From Treponemataceae bacterium (GTDB lineage Bacteria > Spirochaetota > Spirochaetia > Treponematales > Treponemataceae): a stretch of 55,905 bases of DNA. Positions 16,940 through 25,809 of the stretch are shown piece after piece. The position numbers and the translations under genes were made by a program. The notes under the pieces were generated by a model. It did no database searches. It had not been told where the DNA came from and saw nothing but the letters and a program-made list of their open reading frames with translations. Location: contig JAKSTR010000008.1 of NCBI GenBank assembly GCA_024402495.1, forward strand, positions 1-55,905. Direction: 5' to 3'. The stretch's first letter is position 1; every line of letters begins with the position of its first letter.

Positions 16940-18616
16940 ATGAAAGTTGAAGAAAAACCTGTTTTTGTGCCGATTTTGAACTTTTTTGACAAACTGATTC
17001 CTTTTTTTGCCCTGATTTCGCTTGCCTGTTTTTTCTGCCAGTTTTTAAATACGGCAAAAATGCCATGGGCGTCGTTTTTTGCTTTTCAGGTGCTTTTTGC
17101 ATGCGACGTTTTTTTTGTGCTGGTTCTTTTAATCCGGCTTTTGGGCAGAAAAATGAATTTTTGCTTTACGGCTGTTGATATTCTGGCGGCGGTTTCCGTT
17201 GTTTTTACGGTTCTGGTTTATTTTTTCAGTTTGCCGCTGCCAAAAATTTTGGAAATTTTCTGCATTTTCCGCATGGTTTCTGCCTTGGGCACGGTATTTA
17301 AGAAACATTCTTATGTGCATAACCGGCTTTTGTGCTGCGGCACAATATTCTGCATTTTTACGCTTCTGGGCTTTTTTGTAATGGCTTTTTCTTTTAGAAC
17401 CAATATGCAGAAACAGCTTGCGTCGTCGTATCATTCGCTTTACGCCCAAAGCCCGCTTTTTTTTGAACGTCTGGTAGAAAAAGATGCCGCCGTTGCCGCG
17501 ATTTTTAAGAACGGTACAATTCGTACCCGCGCCGGTAACTATGTGCGCGATGCCGAAACTTACCGCAGTCTTTTGAACACGCCGAATAATTATAGTTTCA
17601 TCATCGATTTTTCGGGCGACTATGTTTACGCCGAAGGCATGGTTTGGGTGCCAAAAAGCGGAATTTTAATACTTTCTGCCGATTTATTTGAAAATTATCA
17701 GCGTTTTCTGCGCTTTTTGCTGGTTTATGTATATGTTCTTGTTGCCGTATTTTTGGCTTTGCTTGCCGTTATTTTTGACAAAGATGCAAAAAAAATTGCC
17801 CTTATAAACGACAGCATTGACGCGGAAGATTATCTGCTGTTGAAAAGTGCAACGCTGCTGACCAGAAACGGCAAAGATTTTGATGCCGACCCGGACGAGG
17901 ATGAGCTGGTAAATTTGTACAAAATGACGGGCAAGATTCTGGACAAATTTGAAAAAACAGCCACAATCCTGCACGAAACCGAAGATAAAGACGAATTTCT
18001 GGACAACGCTTCTCTTGACGAATCGGATTTTCATGACAAACCGGCGCTGCTTGACGGCACAAACGTGGGCAGGCGGCTGGATTTTGCAAGTGCCCAGATT
18101 GAAAAACTTGGCAGCAGTTTGGTTTTGGCAACAAAAGAAGCTGATAAAGCTGCCGGTTTTGACGATGTTCTGGAAGAAGAAACTCTGGCTGAAGACATGC
18201 TGATGGTTGACCTGAAGGAAGATGCCAGAATTGCAGATAATTTTTCGCCTGCGCCTACTTTTTTTGAACCGCTGCCTTTTGCCGCACCTATTGGCGAAAA
18301 TGCGCCGGGTACAGAAATTGCAGAAAATACAGAAACTGAAGAATCTGCTGAAAATGCCGTGCGCGCAGAAAATATAGAAGGCACCGAATTTACGGCAAAT
18401 ATTTCAGATACCGGAATTGCAGAAAATTCCGCCAGCGCTGAAGATTTTCAATTTGAAAAAGAACCGGCTTTGCAAGACAGCGCAGAAAAAACAACGCTTG
18501 AAGAAGATGCCCTGGCTGAAGAATTTCTTTTAAGCGAAAACGAAAATATTGCATTGCCAAAATCCCGGGGCGGCTTGCTTGCCCGTGCCGAAAGGAAAAA
18601 TGATGAAGATTTTTAA
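16940..18616 (+). CDS. Hypothetical membrane protein with long acidic C-terminal tail
   Basis: 558 aa, not recognised. About five membrane segments: residues 15-35, 45-70, 75-95, 130-155 and 250-275. The 160-245 part between the last two is probably exposed outside the membrane and includes NGTIRTRAGNYVRD and SFIIDFSGDYVYAEG. From about 285 on it is cytoplasmic, and from about 420 highly acidic and repetitive (many AEN, ENTE, AENSA, EEDALAEE), likely disordered. Its end overlaps the GtrA-like gene by 17 bp. The layout recalls a sensor or scaffold but carries no known output domain, so no function is assigned. Confidence 0.65.
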   Translation: MKVEEKPVFVPILNFFDKLIPFFALISLACFFCQFLNTAKMPWASFFAFQVLFACDVFFVLVLLIRLLGRKMNFCFTAVDILAAVSVVFTVLVYFFSLPLPKILEIFCIFRMVSALGTVFKKHSYVHNRLLCCGTIFCIFTLLGFFVMAFSFRTNMQKQLASSYHSLYAQSPLFFERLVEKDAAVAAIFKNGTIRTRAGNYVRDAETYRSLLNTPNNYSFIIDFSGDYVYAEGMVWVPKSGILILSADLFENYQRFLRFLLVYVYVLVAVFLALLAVIFDKDAKKIALINDSIDAEDYLLLKSATLLTRNGKDFDADPDEDELVNLYKMTGKILDKFEKTATILHETEDKDEFLDNASLDESDFHDKPALLDGTNVGRRLDFASAQIEKLGSSLVLATKEADKAAGFDDVLEEETLAEDMLMVDLKEDARIADNFSPAPTFFEPLPFAAPIGENAPGTEIAENTETEESAENAVRAENIEGTEFTANISDTGIAENSASAEDFQFEKEPALQDSAEKTTLEEDALAEEFLLSENENIALPKSRGGLLARAERKNDEDF

Positions 18617-19091
18617 GAAGATTTTTGAATTGATAAAAAGCCGGTTCAAGCAGCTTGTGTCCTACGGATTTTGGGGCGTTTGTACAACCGGCGTAAATGT
18701 GCTTGCCTACGCGCTTCTGCGTCTGGATAAAACGTTTTCCGTTGCGGCTTCTACCGCTATTGCGTGGGTTGTTGCGGTTCTTTTTGCGTTTTTTACAAAC
18801 CGCATTTTCGTTTTCCATTCTGATAAGCGCGGTTTTGCTGCCGTTTTTAAGGAAATGGCGATGTTTTTTGCAATGCGCCTTTTTTCCGGGCTGGTAGACG
18901 TTGGCTTGATGTGGTTTTTAATGCTGGGCAATCCGCCGGTTATGCCGGAAATTGCTGCAAAAATTTTTACGAATATCGTTGTAATTGTGATGAATTATTT
19001 TTTAAGTATTTTCATCGTTTTTGCAAAAAAAACAAGCAAAAATGAAGGAAATATTGAAGAAACTGAAAACATTACGGATTTGGAAAAATAG
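18600..19091 (+). CDS. GtrA-like membrane protein (putative polyprenyl-linked sugar flippase)
   Basis: 163 aa with four predicted membrane segments. Opens with LVSYGFWGVCTTGVNVLAY, as GtrA proteins do, then FTNRIFVF, then IVVIVMNYFLSIFIVF in the last segment. GtrA-family members are thought to move lipid-linked glucose or other sugars across the inner membrane. ATG 18600 (followed by a second ATG) lies inside the end of the preceding gene and behind AAAGGAAAA. Next gene is the GtrB-like transferase, the usual partner. Confidence 0.85.
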   Translation: MMKIFKKIFELIKSRFKQLVSYGFWGVCTTGVNVLAYALLRLDKTFSVAASTAIAWVVAVLFAFFTNRIFVFHSDKRGFAAVFKEMAMFFAMRLFSGLVDVGLMWFLMLGNPPVMPEIAAKIFTNIVVIVMNYFLSIFIVFAKKTSKNEGNIEETENITDLEK

Positions 19092-19108
19092 AGAAATTGG
19101 AGAAAAAT

Positions 19109-20047
19109 ATGTCAAAACTTTCTATTGTTGTGCCATGCTTTAACGAAGAAGAAGCATTACCGTTTTTTTATGAAGAAAGTCAGAAAGCTATTGCCGGTTT
19201 AATTGAAAAAAAATTAATCGATTCGGCAGAATATGTTTTTGTCGACGACGGTTCAAAGGATAAAACCGTTGAAATTTTACGCCAGCTTGCTGAAAAAGAC
19301 AAAAATGTTCATTTTGTAAGTTTTTCGCGCAATTTTGGCAAGGAAGCGGCAATTTACGCAGGCCTGAACAAAACCTGCGGCGATTATGTTGCAACCCTTG
19401 ATGCGGATTTGCAGGATCCGCCGAGCTTAATCGGCGAAATGCTTGAAGCAATTCAGAATGAAGATTACGATTGCGCTGCCACCCGCCGCGTAGACCGCAA
19501 AGGCGAGCCGCCAATCCGTTCATTTTTTGCCCGCATGTTTTATAAAATTATGCGCAAGCTTTGCAATATTGAAGTTGTGGACGGCGCGCGGGATTTTAGG
19601 GTGATGACCCGGGTTTATGTAAACGCGGTTTTGTCGCTTTCCGAAAAAAACAGATTTTCCAAAGGCATTTTCCCGTGGGTCGGCTTTAAAACCAAATGGT
19701 TTGAATACGAAAACCGCGAACGTGTTGCCGGTGAAACAAAATGGTCTTTTCATAAACTGTTTTTGTATTCCATCGACGGAATTACGGCTTTTTCTGTAAA
19801 ACCTTTGATGCTTTCAAGCATTCTGGGCATTTTTTCGCTTATCATTGCCTTTTTGATGATTATTCTGATTATTGTGCGCAAAATGATTTGGGGCGACCCT
19901 GTTGCCGGCTGGCCAAGTATGGTGTGCATCATCGTTTTTATTGGCGGCTTGCAGCTTTTTTCGGTGGGCATTTTGGGGCAGTATCTTGCAAAAATTTACA
20001 CCGAAACTAAAGACCGTCCGCTTTATATTGTGCGCGAAGAAGTTTAA
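19109..20047 (+). CDS. GtrB-like polyprenyl-phosphate glycosyltransferase (family GT2)
   Basis: 312 aa. Transfers a sugar from a nucleotide donor onto a polyprenyl phosphate at the inner membrane. Visible: SIVVPCFNEEEALP at the start, VDDGSKD (about 48-54), SFSRNFGKEAAIYAGL, the catalytic DADLQDPP (about 98-105), and two C-terminal membrane segments (about 232-260 and 268-295) as in GtrB/DPM1-type enzymes. ATG 19109 behind TTGGAGAAAA is chosen over the in-frame TTG at 19097. Flanked by GtrA-like and DUF6056-like genes, it forms a three-gene sugar-decoration module. Confidence 0.9.
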   Translation: MSKLSIVVPCFNEEEALPFFYEESQKAIAGLIEKKLIDSAEYVFVDDGSKDKTVEILRQLAEKDKNVHFVSFSRNFGKEAAIYAGLNKTCGDYVATLDADLQDPPSLIGEMLEAIQNEDYDCAATRRVDRKGEPPIRSFFARMFYKIMRKLCNIEVVDGARDFRVMTRVYVNAVLSLSEKNRFSKGIFPWVGFKTKWFEYENRERVAGETKWSFHKLFLYSIDGITAFSVKPLMLSSILGIFSLIIAFLMIILIIVRKMIWGDPVAGWPSMVCIIVFIGGLQLFSVGILGQYLAKIYTETKDRPLYIVREEV

Positions 20048-20070
20048 TCAGGTTTACTAAAGGAAAAAAT

Positions 20071-21633
20071 ATGAAAATTTTTGAATTATCGCAAAATGCA
20101 AAGAAAAATCTGTTTTGTTACGGAATTATTGCTGTTTCTTTGGCGTTTTTGCTGCCGCTTATTCTGCTTTCGTTTTACAACCACCCCGGCGCAGACGATT
20201 TCAGTTATTCTTTTGAAGCGAGAAATGTCTGGGTTAGTACCCATTCAATTTTTGCCGTGCTTGCCCAGGCTGTAAAAACCAGCATCTGGTACTGGCACAA
20301 CTGGCAGGGGCTTTATTCTTCGGCATTTTTGCTTGCCTTGCAGCCTTCTATTTTTGGTGAAAGCGCTTACGCTTTTGCCGGAATTTTTATTCTGCTAGTG
20401 CTTTGCGCCTCAACCGTGTTTTTTGCCTGGTATATGCTGCACCGTCGGCTGGGTTTTGCGGCACTGCCAAGCGTGGCTTTGGGCTTTTTGGTAAGCCTGA
20501 TTGAAGTGCAGTGGATGCCGGACTGTGCGCAGGGTGTTTACTGGTTTAACGGTGCCGGAAACTATACGTTTTTTTACGGCGTTCTGTTAGTTTTGGCGGT
20601 TGCCTGTACAAGCGTTGGTTTTGGCAATAATTATAAAAATGACAACGCCAGCAAAAATACTTTGCAGGGCATTAACTGGTGCAAATTTGTCGTAAAAATC
20701 GTTTTAACCGCAATTCTGGCTTTTATTCTTTCCGGCGGAAACCACGTAACGGCTTTTTTGGGCTTTTTGATGGTTTTGGGAATTGCTGTTTACGGCTTCT
20801 GGTTCAAAAAAATGCCGCTTTTTGCAGGCAATATTTTGCCCCTGATTGCATCGGCTTTTGGCCTGGTACTTAATTTTAAGGCTCCGGGCACGGCGGTGCG
20901 GCAGGCACAGTTTGCAAGTTCGGGTATGTCTTTTGCAAAAACAATTGTAAATTCAACATTTCACGGTTTTGAAAACGCAGACGGCTGGTTTTCAATTCCT
21001 TTGTTTTTGGGGCTTTTAATTGCTTTTCCTGTTTTTTACAATGGTGCAAAGGCTTTGGCAGACAGCCGCAAATGCAAATTTAACAGACCGCTGCTGGTGG
21101 TTGTGCTTGCGCTGGCTTGGCCGTGTTTAATGCACTGTCCGCCGTTTTACGCAATGGGGCATCAGGGTGACGGCCGCCTGCTGAACGTGGTTTATTTTTC
21201 AATTGTTATGCTGGCTTTTGTGCAGGAATTTTATATTTGCGGCTACATTGCCAGCCGCACCGGCATTAGTCTGGACGGAATGGCTGAAAAACTTATGCCG
21301 AAATCAAAGCTGTGGTTTGTTTTTGCCGTTTTGTTCGCTTTATTTTCGTTTTTTTGCTTTTGCGGAAGAAAAACCCATGGTTTTACCGCATTCAGGTGCA
21401 TTGCAAACGGCATTGCGCGGCAGTACGATGCCGAAGCTGATGCCCGTGACAAAACAGCCCTTGCTTCGGCTGGCGAAGACGTGGTTTTTGAACCTTTCAG
21501 CGTTTACCCCGGCTTGCTTTACCTGATGGATTTGTCTGTAAGAGAGGACGACTGGCCGAATAACGATTATGCAAAATATTACAGCCTGAAAAGCGTGAAA
21601 CTTTCCGCGCCGGCGAAAGGCTGGGAATTTTAG
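20071..21633 (+). CDS. Polytopic membrane protein, DUF6056-like (probable glycosyltransferase)
   Basis: 520 aa with about ten membrane segments. After the first segment comes NHPGADDFSYS (about 37-47), a periplasmic acidic motif like that of DUF6056 and related GT-C fold lipid-linked sugar transferases. Its place after GtrA- and GtrB-like genes matches the serotype-converting trio gtrA-gtrB-gtrX, in which the third protein puts the sugar on a surface polymer. Acceptor and sugar are unknown; spirochaetes of this kind often lack lipopolysaccharide, so a glycolipid or lipoprotein target is possible. Start ATG 20071 behind AAAGGAAAA. Confidence 0.7.
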   Translation: MKIFELSQNAKKNLFCYGIIAVSLAFLLPLILLSFYNHPGADDFSYSFEARNVWVSTHSIFAVLAQAVKTSIWYWHNWQGLYSSAFLLALQPSIFGESAYAFAGIFILLVLCASTVFFAWYMLHRRLGFAALPSVALGFLVSLIEVQWMPDCAQGVYWFNGAGNYTFFYGVLLVLAVACTSVGFGNNYKNDNASKNTLQGINWCKFVVKIVLTAILAFILSGGNHVTAFLGFLMVLGIAVYGFWFKKMPLFAGNILPLIASAFGLVLNFKAPGTAVRQAQFASSGMSFAKTIVNSTFHGFENADGWFSIPLFLGLLIAFPVFYNGAKALADSRKCKFNRPLLVVVLALAWPCLMHCPPFYAMGHQGDGRLLNVVYFSIVMLAFVQEFYICGYIASRTGISLDGMAEKLMPKSKLWFVFAVLFALFSFFCFCGRKTHGFTAFRCIANGIARQYDAEADARDKTALASAGEDVVFEPFSVYPGLLYLMDLSVREDDWPNNDYAKYYSLKSVKLSAPAKGWEF

Positions 21634-21698
21634 CTGTGTTTGCAACCGGCGCATAACTTGTTTTTTTGCTGGTTTTGTGCTAGGCTCTATCCGTTCAT

Positions 21699-21772
21699 GC
21701 TCCATTAGCTCAGCTGGATAGAGCGGTTGCCTCCTAAGCAACAGGTCGTGCGTTCGAATCGCGTATGGGGCA
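21699..21772 (+). tRNA. tRNA-Arg (anticodon CCU)
   Basis: Cloverleaf by eye: acceptor GCTCCAT/ATGGGGC, D arm with AGCTCAGCTGGATAGAGC, anticodon arm GTTGC-CTCCTAA-GCAAC giving anticodon CCT for AGG codons, T arm with TTCGAAT. Discriminator A at 21772; CCA is not encoded. Confidence 0.95.
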
Positions 21773-21784
21773 TTTTATAAAAGC

Positions 21785-21814
21785 AAAACCGGCTTAAAGA
21801 CAGCCGGTTTTTTT
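21785..21814 (+). terminator. Intrinsic terminator after tRNA-Arg
   Basis: AAAACCGGCT-TAAAGAC-AGCCGGTTTTTTT; 10-bp stem followed by T-run. The remaining stretch to 22063 shows no supported gene; a 108-codon frame opening at 21854 runs antisense into the HAD gene and is not believed. Confidence 0.9.
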
Positions 21815-22063
21815 ATGCCCGCATAAAAACTGAACCTGCAATACGTTTTTTATATGCGGAAAAATATTTTAACTGCACGGCTGGTTTTGTGGCGGCGTTC
21901 AATTTTTGCAAAGGCGAACGGTATTATATATTTTGCGCACTTTGCGGCAGCATTTATTCGTGCGTTTAATATCGCTTATTACGAACAACATACCCCGCTG
22001 CTTGCGGCGAGATTGTTGTTTTTGAAATATCGCCGCAGTTACAGATTTTTCAGTTTTCTTGAA

Positions 22064-22708
22064 TTATTTCAAAATATCCGGCAGCCGGTAAACGTCTTCT
22101 ACGCCGTCTACCAGAATGCCGCCCATTCCCAGTTCCATCGGCACGCGCAAATCTATGTCGAAGCGGTCGCCGACAGATAAGCAGCCGGTACACGCAACAT
22201 TTAAAAGTTTTGCCGCGTACTGGTATGGCGTGGGGTGCGGCTTAGAAACCGAACAGGTATCAAGTGCAACCAGATTTGTGAAAAATTCTTCAACACCAAG
22301 ACACTGCAAAGTTTTCCGCGCCGGCAGGGCAGGGTTATTTGTGACCGCCGCAATTGAATATTTTTTTGACAATTCTTTCAGCGTTGCAAAAAGGCGCGGA
22401 TCGTTCTGCAAAAAATCTTTGGGTTCCAGCAAGGTTTCGCGCCATTTTATGCTTTCTTCAATTGGTATGCCGAACGCTTTCAGCGTATTGCCCAAACTTG
22501 TTTTTTCGCCATTGTGATTTTCTGCCCATTCTGTGCGGTAATTTTCTATAAGTTCGCGCCCTTCTTTGTGGCTTATGCCGCGCAAATCTGCAAAATGCCT
22601 TATCTGCACGTCCACCTGCTCAAAAGCGTAGGCGGCGTTTGTGTAAAGGGTAGAATCTATGTCGAATAAAATTGCCTTTGTTTCTAAAGGAAGCCTGTAG
22701 ATTTTCAT
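22064..22708 (-). CDS. HAD-superfamily hydrolase, pyrimidine 5'-nucleotidase-like
   Basis: 214 aa. The phosphatase motif I reads ILFDIDSTLY (nucleophile Asp in FDID), motif II TNNPAL, motif III Lys in SKPHP and motif IV GDRFDIDL. The helical cap with YAFEQVDVQIRHFADLRG resembles SDT1/nucleotidase members that follow the DxDxTLY pattern. Start overlaps the stop of the upstream kinase gene by 4 bp, so the two are coupled. Substrate not readable. Confidence 0.85.
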   Translation of the reverse strand: MKIYRLPLETKAILFDIDSTLYTNAAYAFEQVDVQIRHFADLRGISHKEGRELIENYRTEWAENHNGEKTSLGNTLKAFGIPIEESIKWRETLLEPKDFLQNDPRLFATLKELSKKYSIAAVTNNPALPARKTLQCLGVEEFFTNLVALDTCSVSKPHPTPYQYAAKLLNVACTGCLSVGDRFDIDLRVPMELGMGGILVDGVEDVYRLPDILK

Positions 22709-24000
22709 TTTGTGCTGCCCAAATTGTTAAATTGTTCGCCGGGTACAAATTCTTTTGTAACCTTGAATATTTTTTCTGCCCCGTCTTGCAGGGAATTGTA
22801 CAGACCCATGCCGTAAAAAGCCGTAACAGCGTCGCCCGTCAGTTCTGCATCCGGGCTGTTGCCGATTTCAATTTTTATCTGGCAAATTTCCGCCTTAAAC
22901 TGGTTCCATGCCGGTGTGTGCGCCTGTCCGCCGGTAACTCGCATGGTTTCAATTTTTTTGCCCCAGTGTTTTTCCAGAAGCGAAATGCCGTTTTTCACGT
23001 CCAGCGCAATATTTTCCATAAGCTTAAAGCCGGTGCTGCCGGGTTTTTGCAAAAGTTCTTCAACGGTCTGGTTAAAACTTAAATCTTTGTAAATTGAATT
23101 TTTCTTAAACTCGCCGAATTTGTGCCCGGAATCCGGCAAAAGTACCGCCGCGTTGAAGAGTCCAGAAATTACCGAAGGCAGGGTTCTTATTCCGCCGCCT
23201 GTTATCGGCGTTTGCGTGCAAAGATTCAGCCCTTCGCTGGAACCGGCGCGGTCGCAGAGCATACCGGGGCTGGTTGTTGCCGTGCCGACCAGCGCCGCGC
23301 AAAAGTCCGGCATTCCGCAGTAAACTTTGCAGTTTTTGCCCAGATTAAGCATGGCGGCGGCATTTGCGGTAAGCGTGCCGGCGCAAAAGCCCGGTTTTAC
23401 AAATGGCGGCAGCAAATCGGGCAAAATGCCGTTGCTTTGCAGAATATCCGCGTTCCAGTATGCGGCTTCAAAGCGTTCTTCCGGCAAAACCGTTACCGGG
23501 CAGTTTGTAAGCTGAAAAATTAAATATTCCGGGCCGGAAAAAATGAAATAATCGCTGGCGGATTTATTAAAAAGCGCCGGGCAGTTTTCTTTAAGGTAAA
23601 ACAGCCGGGGCAAAAACAGCGAAAAACCAGACATTTCCCGGTATTTTTTCTGCTGTTCCGGCGTACCGTTAAAATCATTCCATAAATGGCAGAACTGCCG
23701 GTTTGCAAAAGTCGGTCCGTTCCCCGAAATGCAAATTCCTTCAATTCCTTCTTTATTTTGTGGAAATTTCTGCAAAAGTTCTGCAACGGCTTGCTGAAAT
23801 GCACAAAGCCAAAGGTTATTTGGTTTTTGCATGCTGATTTTTGCAGCGGGGCAGGCGCCGGCGTTTGGTGCGTTTTGGGCAGTTTGGTCAAAAGCAACCC
23901 GGCTAAAAGCGCAGATTGTGCCGTCGCTTTTTATTAAAGCCGCTTTTAAAGAAGAAGTTCCAATGTCGGCGCAGATTATAGTTTTCAGAATATTCACCAT
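22705..24000 (-). CDS. FGGY-family carbohydrate kinase
   Basis: 431 aa, slightly shorter than the usual 480-550. Sugar kinases of this family phosphorylate pentuloses, hexuloses, glycerol or similar. Phosphate-1 loop ICADIGTSSLKAALI near the start, a core ISGNGPTF, DRAGSSEGLNL in the hinge region and the adenosine motif MRVTGGQAHTPAWNQFKAEI. The start ATG at 24000 or a nearby internal Met is possible. Upstream of the HAD phosphatase with a 4-bp overlap. Substrate unknown. Confidence 0.8.
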   Translation of the reverse strand: MVNILKTIICADIGTSSLKAALIKSDGTICAFSRVAFDQTAQNAPNAGACPAAKISMQKPNNLWLCAFQQAVAELLQKFPQNKEGIEGICISGNGPTFANRQFCHLWNDFNGTPEQQKKYREMSGFSLFLPRLFYLKENCPALFNKSASDYFIFSGPEYLIFQLTNCPVTVLPEERFEAAYWNADILQSNGILPDLLPPFVKPGFCAGTLTANAAAMLNLGKNCKVYCGMPDFCAALVGTATTSPGMLCDRAGSSEGLNLCTQTPITGGGIRTLPSVISGLFNAAVLLPDSGHKFGEFKKNSIYKDLSFNQTVEELLQKPGSTGFKLMENIALDVKNGISLLEKHWGKKIETMRVTGGQAHTPAWNQFKAEICQIKIEIGNSPDAELTGDAVTAFYGMGLYNSLQDGAEKIFKVTKEFVPGEQFNNLGSTK

Positions 24001-24006
24001 AAAGCA

Positions 24007-24032
24007 AAACAGCCGACTTTTGCCGGCTGTTT
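24007..24032 (-). terminator. Intrinsic terminator downstream of prs
   Basis: On the minus strand AACAGCCG-GCAAAAGT-CGGCTGTT followed by TTGCTTT; lies between the prs stop and the kinase start. Confidence 0.75.
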
Positions 24033-24078
24033 GAAAGTTTTGAAAATATTAAACACCAAAAACGTTCGGTTCAGTGTT

Positions 24079-25320
24079 TTATTCTTTTACTTTGATAAGT
24101 TTGTCAATAATTGTGCGGTTATCAAGCAAATCGCTAAGCGACTGGTTGTGATGCACGCGCGAAATTACGTTGGCAAAAAGACCGGAAACGTTTGTATTGA
24201 TGTACCATTCGCAGTTCAGCAGTTCTTCGTGGTAAACGGCGTTTGTACCGATTATGCGGTAAAAATAGCCTTTTTTATATGCTTCGTTAAACTGTTCAAT
24301 TGCGTTGCCGGTAAAGAATGGCAAACTGATTGCGGCAATAACTTTTGTTGCGCCCTGTTCCTTTAAGAATTCCATGGCTTTAAGCAATGTTCCGCCGGTA
24401 CCAAGCATATCGTCTGCCATAAAAACGGTTTTGCCGTTAACGTCGCCCAAAAGTTTTACGGCTTTGATATTGGTTTCGCGGGCATTCTGTGTAACAACGG
24501 AATAATCGCGTTCTTTGTAGATTAGTGCCAGAGGTTTTTTAAGACCGGTTGCGTAGAACTTGTTGCGGTCTACAGCGCCGGTATCAGGCGAAACAACTAC
24601 AAGGTCATCGCTGTTTGATGTAAGGTCTGTAATTTTAGAAAGTTCGCGGATAATCTGGTAGCTGGCGTGCAGGTTATCAATATGTGCCTTGCCAAAACTG
24701 TTTTCAATCTCGCGCGAGTGAATGTCAAGGGTAATGATGCGTGAAACGCCCATGTTTTCGTAAATGTGACCCAAAAGGCTGGCTGTTAAACCTTCACGGC
24801 CCTTCTTTTTGTGCTGGCGGCTGTACGGGTAAACCGGCAAAACAAGCGAAATGCTTGCAGCGCCTGCCTGTCGCGCGGCATCAATTGTTACCAGAAGCGA
24901 CATTACGTGGTCGTTTACAGAAAGCGCCAGTTTGTTTTTGCCGCCGTTAAGGGTCAGCGCCTGATGGTTTTCAACATCCTGAAAAATATAAATGTCTTTT
25001 CCGCGGATGCATTCCAAAATCTCGGTTTTGAACTCGCCGTTCATAAAGTATGTAAAGCGTGTGTCTATTTTGAATTTTGGTACGCGGTAACTATCGATGC
25101 TTCCTTTTACCAACAAGTCAGAAGTACGCAAATCGCTTAAAAAGTTAATGTCTCTTTGAAGCTTTTCTTTTTCTGTGCCGTAGCGTTTAATAAGGGCTTC
25201 GGTTTTAAGGTTAAAACGATGTTTGTAAATGTGTTTAAGATGATTTATAACTTCGTTTGCAAAAGCCTCTCCACCTGGACAGGCAATAATACCAAGATTT
25301 GTTGGCTGGGAATAAGTCAT
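24079..25320 (-). CDS. prs: Ribose-phosphate pyrophosphokinase (PRPP synthetase), long form
   Basis: 413 aa, about 100 longer than the common bacterial enzyme. Makes PRPP from ribose 5-phosphate and ATP for nucleotides, histidine and tryptophan. Visible: SLVLPVYPYSRQHKK (ATP-binding loop), LDIHSREIENSF metal site, VVVSPDTGAVDR and the PRPP-binding loop MADDMLGTGGTLLKA. The extra N-terminal part holds KLQRDINFLSD and an insertion before the first catalytic loop. Such long forms occur in spirochaetes and some other phyla. Confidence 0.88.
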   Translation of the reverse strand: MTYSQPTNLGIIACPGGEAFANEVINHLKHIYKHRFNLKTEALIKRYGTEKEKLQRDINFLSDLRTSDLLVKGSIDSYRVPKFKIDTRFTYFMNGEFKTEILECIRGKDIYIFQDVENHQALTLNGGKNKLALSVNDHVMSLLVTIDAARQAGAASISLVLPVYPYSRQHKKKGREGLTASLLGHIYENMGVSRIITLDIHSREIENSFGKAHIDNLHASYQIIRELSKITDLTSNSDDLVVVSPDTGAVDRNKFYATGLKKPLALIYKERDYSVVTQNARETNIKAVKLLGDVNGKTVFMADDMLGTGGTLLKAMEFLKEQGATKVIAAISLPFFTGNAIEQFNEAYKKGYFYRIIGTNAVYHEELLNCEWYINTNVSGLFANVISRVHHNQSLSDLLDNRTIIDKLIKVKE

Positions 25321-25363
25321 GATGAGCGGTCCTTTTATGATTTAATGTTAAAGAACGCCAATA

Positions 25364-25392
25364 TATGTACCATTTTGCGGCTTTTTTGTCAA
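25364..25392 (-). promoter_or_regulatory. Promoter of prs
   Basis: Minus strand TTGACA (25387-25392), 17-nt spacer, TACATA (25364-25369), about 45 bp upstream of the start codon. Confidence 0.5.
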
Positions 25393-25452
25393 TTTGGGCA
25401 GTTATTTGAACAGATAAACCGTTTTACAGTCGTTTGTAAATCCGGTTTAAAA

Positions 25453-25481
25453 TAAAAAAAGAGCCGCATCCGCAGCTCTCT
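25453..25481 (-). terminator. Intrinsic terminator after rpmB
   Basis: Minus strand AGAGC-TGCGGATGCG-GCTCT followed by TTTTTTTATT. Confidence 0.8.
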
Positions 25482-25508
25482 TTCAAAAGAATAATCAACA
25501 AAAATCAA

Positions 25509-25700
25509 TTACACTTTTTTGGTAATAAAACCACTTCTAAGACAGCGTGTGCAAACTTTTACTGTCAAAGTTGTTCCGCCAACTTCTGTTTTAACGTCTA
25601 CTACGTTTGGTTTCCATGTGTGGCGTGTGTGGTTGTAAGACTTACTTACTCTGTTGCCTTTAAGCGAACCTTTACCGCAAATATCACATCTTCTTGACAT
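25509..25700 (-). CDS. rpmB: 50S ribosomal protein L28
   Basis: 63 aa. Family start MSRRCDICGKGSLKGNRVS, then the HTWKPN stretch and CTRCLRSG near the end. The CxxC pair at each end (Cys5, Cys8, Cys51, Cys54) marks the zinc-binding version of L28. Confidence 0.95.
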   Translation of the reverse strand: MSRRCDICGKGSLKGNRVSKSYNHTRHTWKPNVVDVKTEVGGTTLTVKVCTRCLRSGFITKKV

Positions 25701-25744
25701 ATAATCTACCTACCTAAATAGTTTTTTCTAAGTTTAGAGACCAA

Positions 25745-25773
25745 ATAATACTAAAATGCAGCATTTCAGTCAA
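25745..25773 (-). promoter_or_regulatory. Promoter of rpmB
   Basis: Minus strand TTGACT (25768-25773), 17-nt spacer, TATTAT (25745-25750), 45 bp upstream of the ATG. Confidence 0.7.
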
Positions 25774-25809
25774 GCGGTACGTTTAAAATTGAATGTTTTG
25801 CACCGTACT

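Noticed and set aside
21854-22180. 108-codon frame after tRNA-Arg
   Set aside because: Runs antisense into the HAD gene, no ribosome site, and no recognisable protein character.
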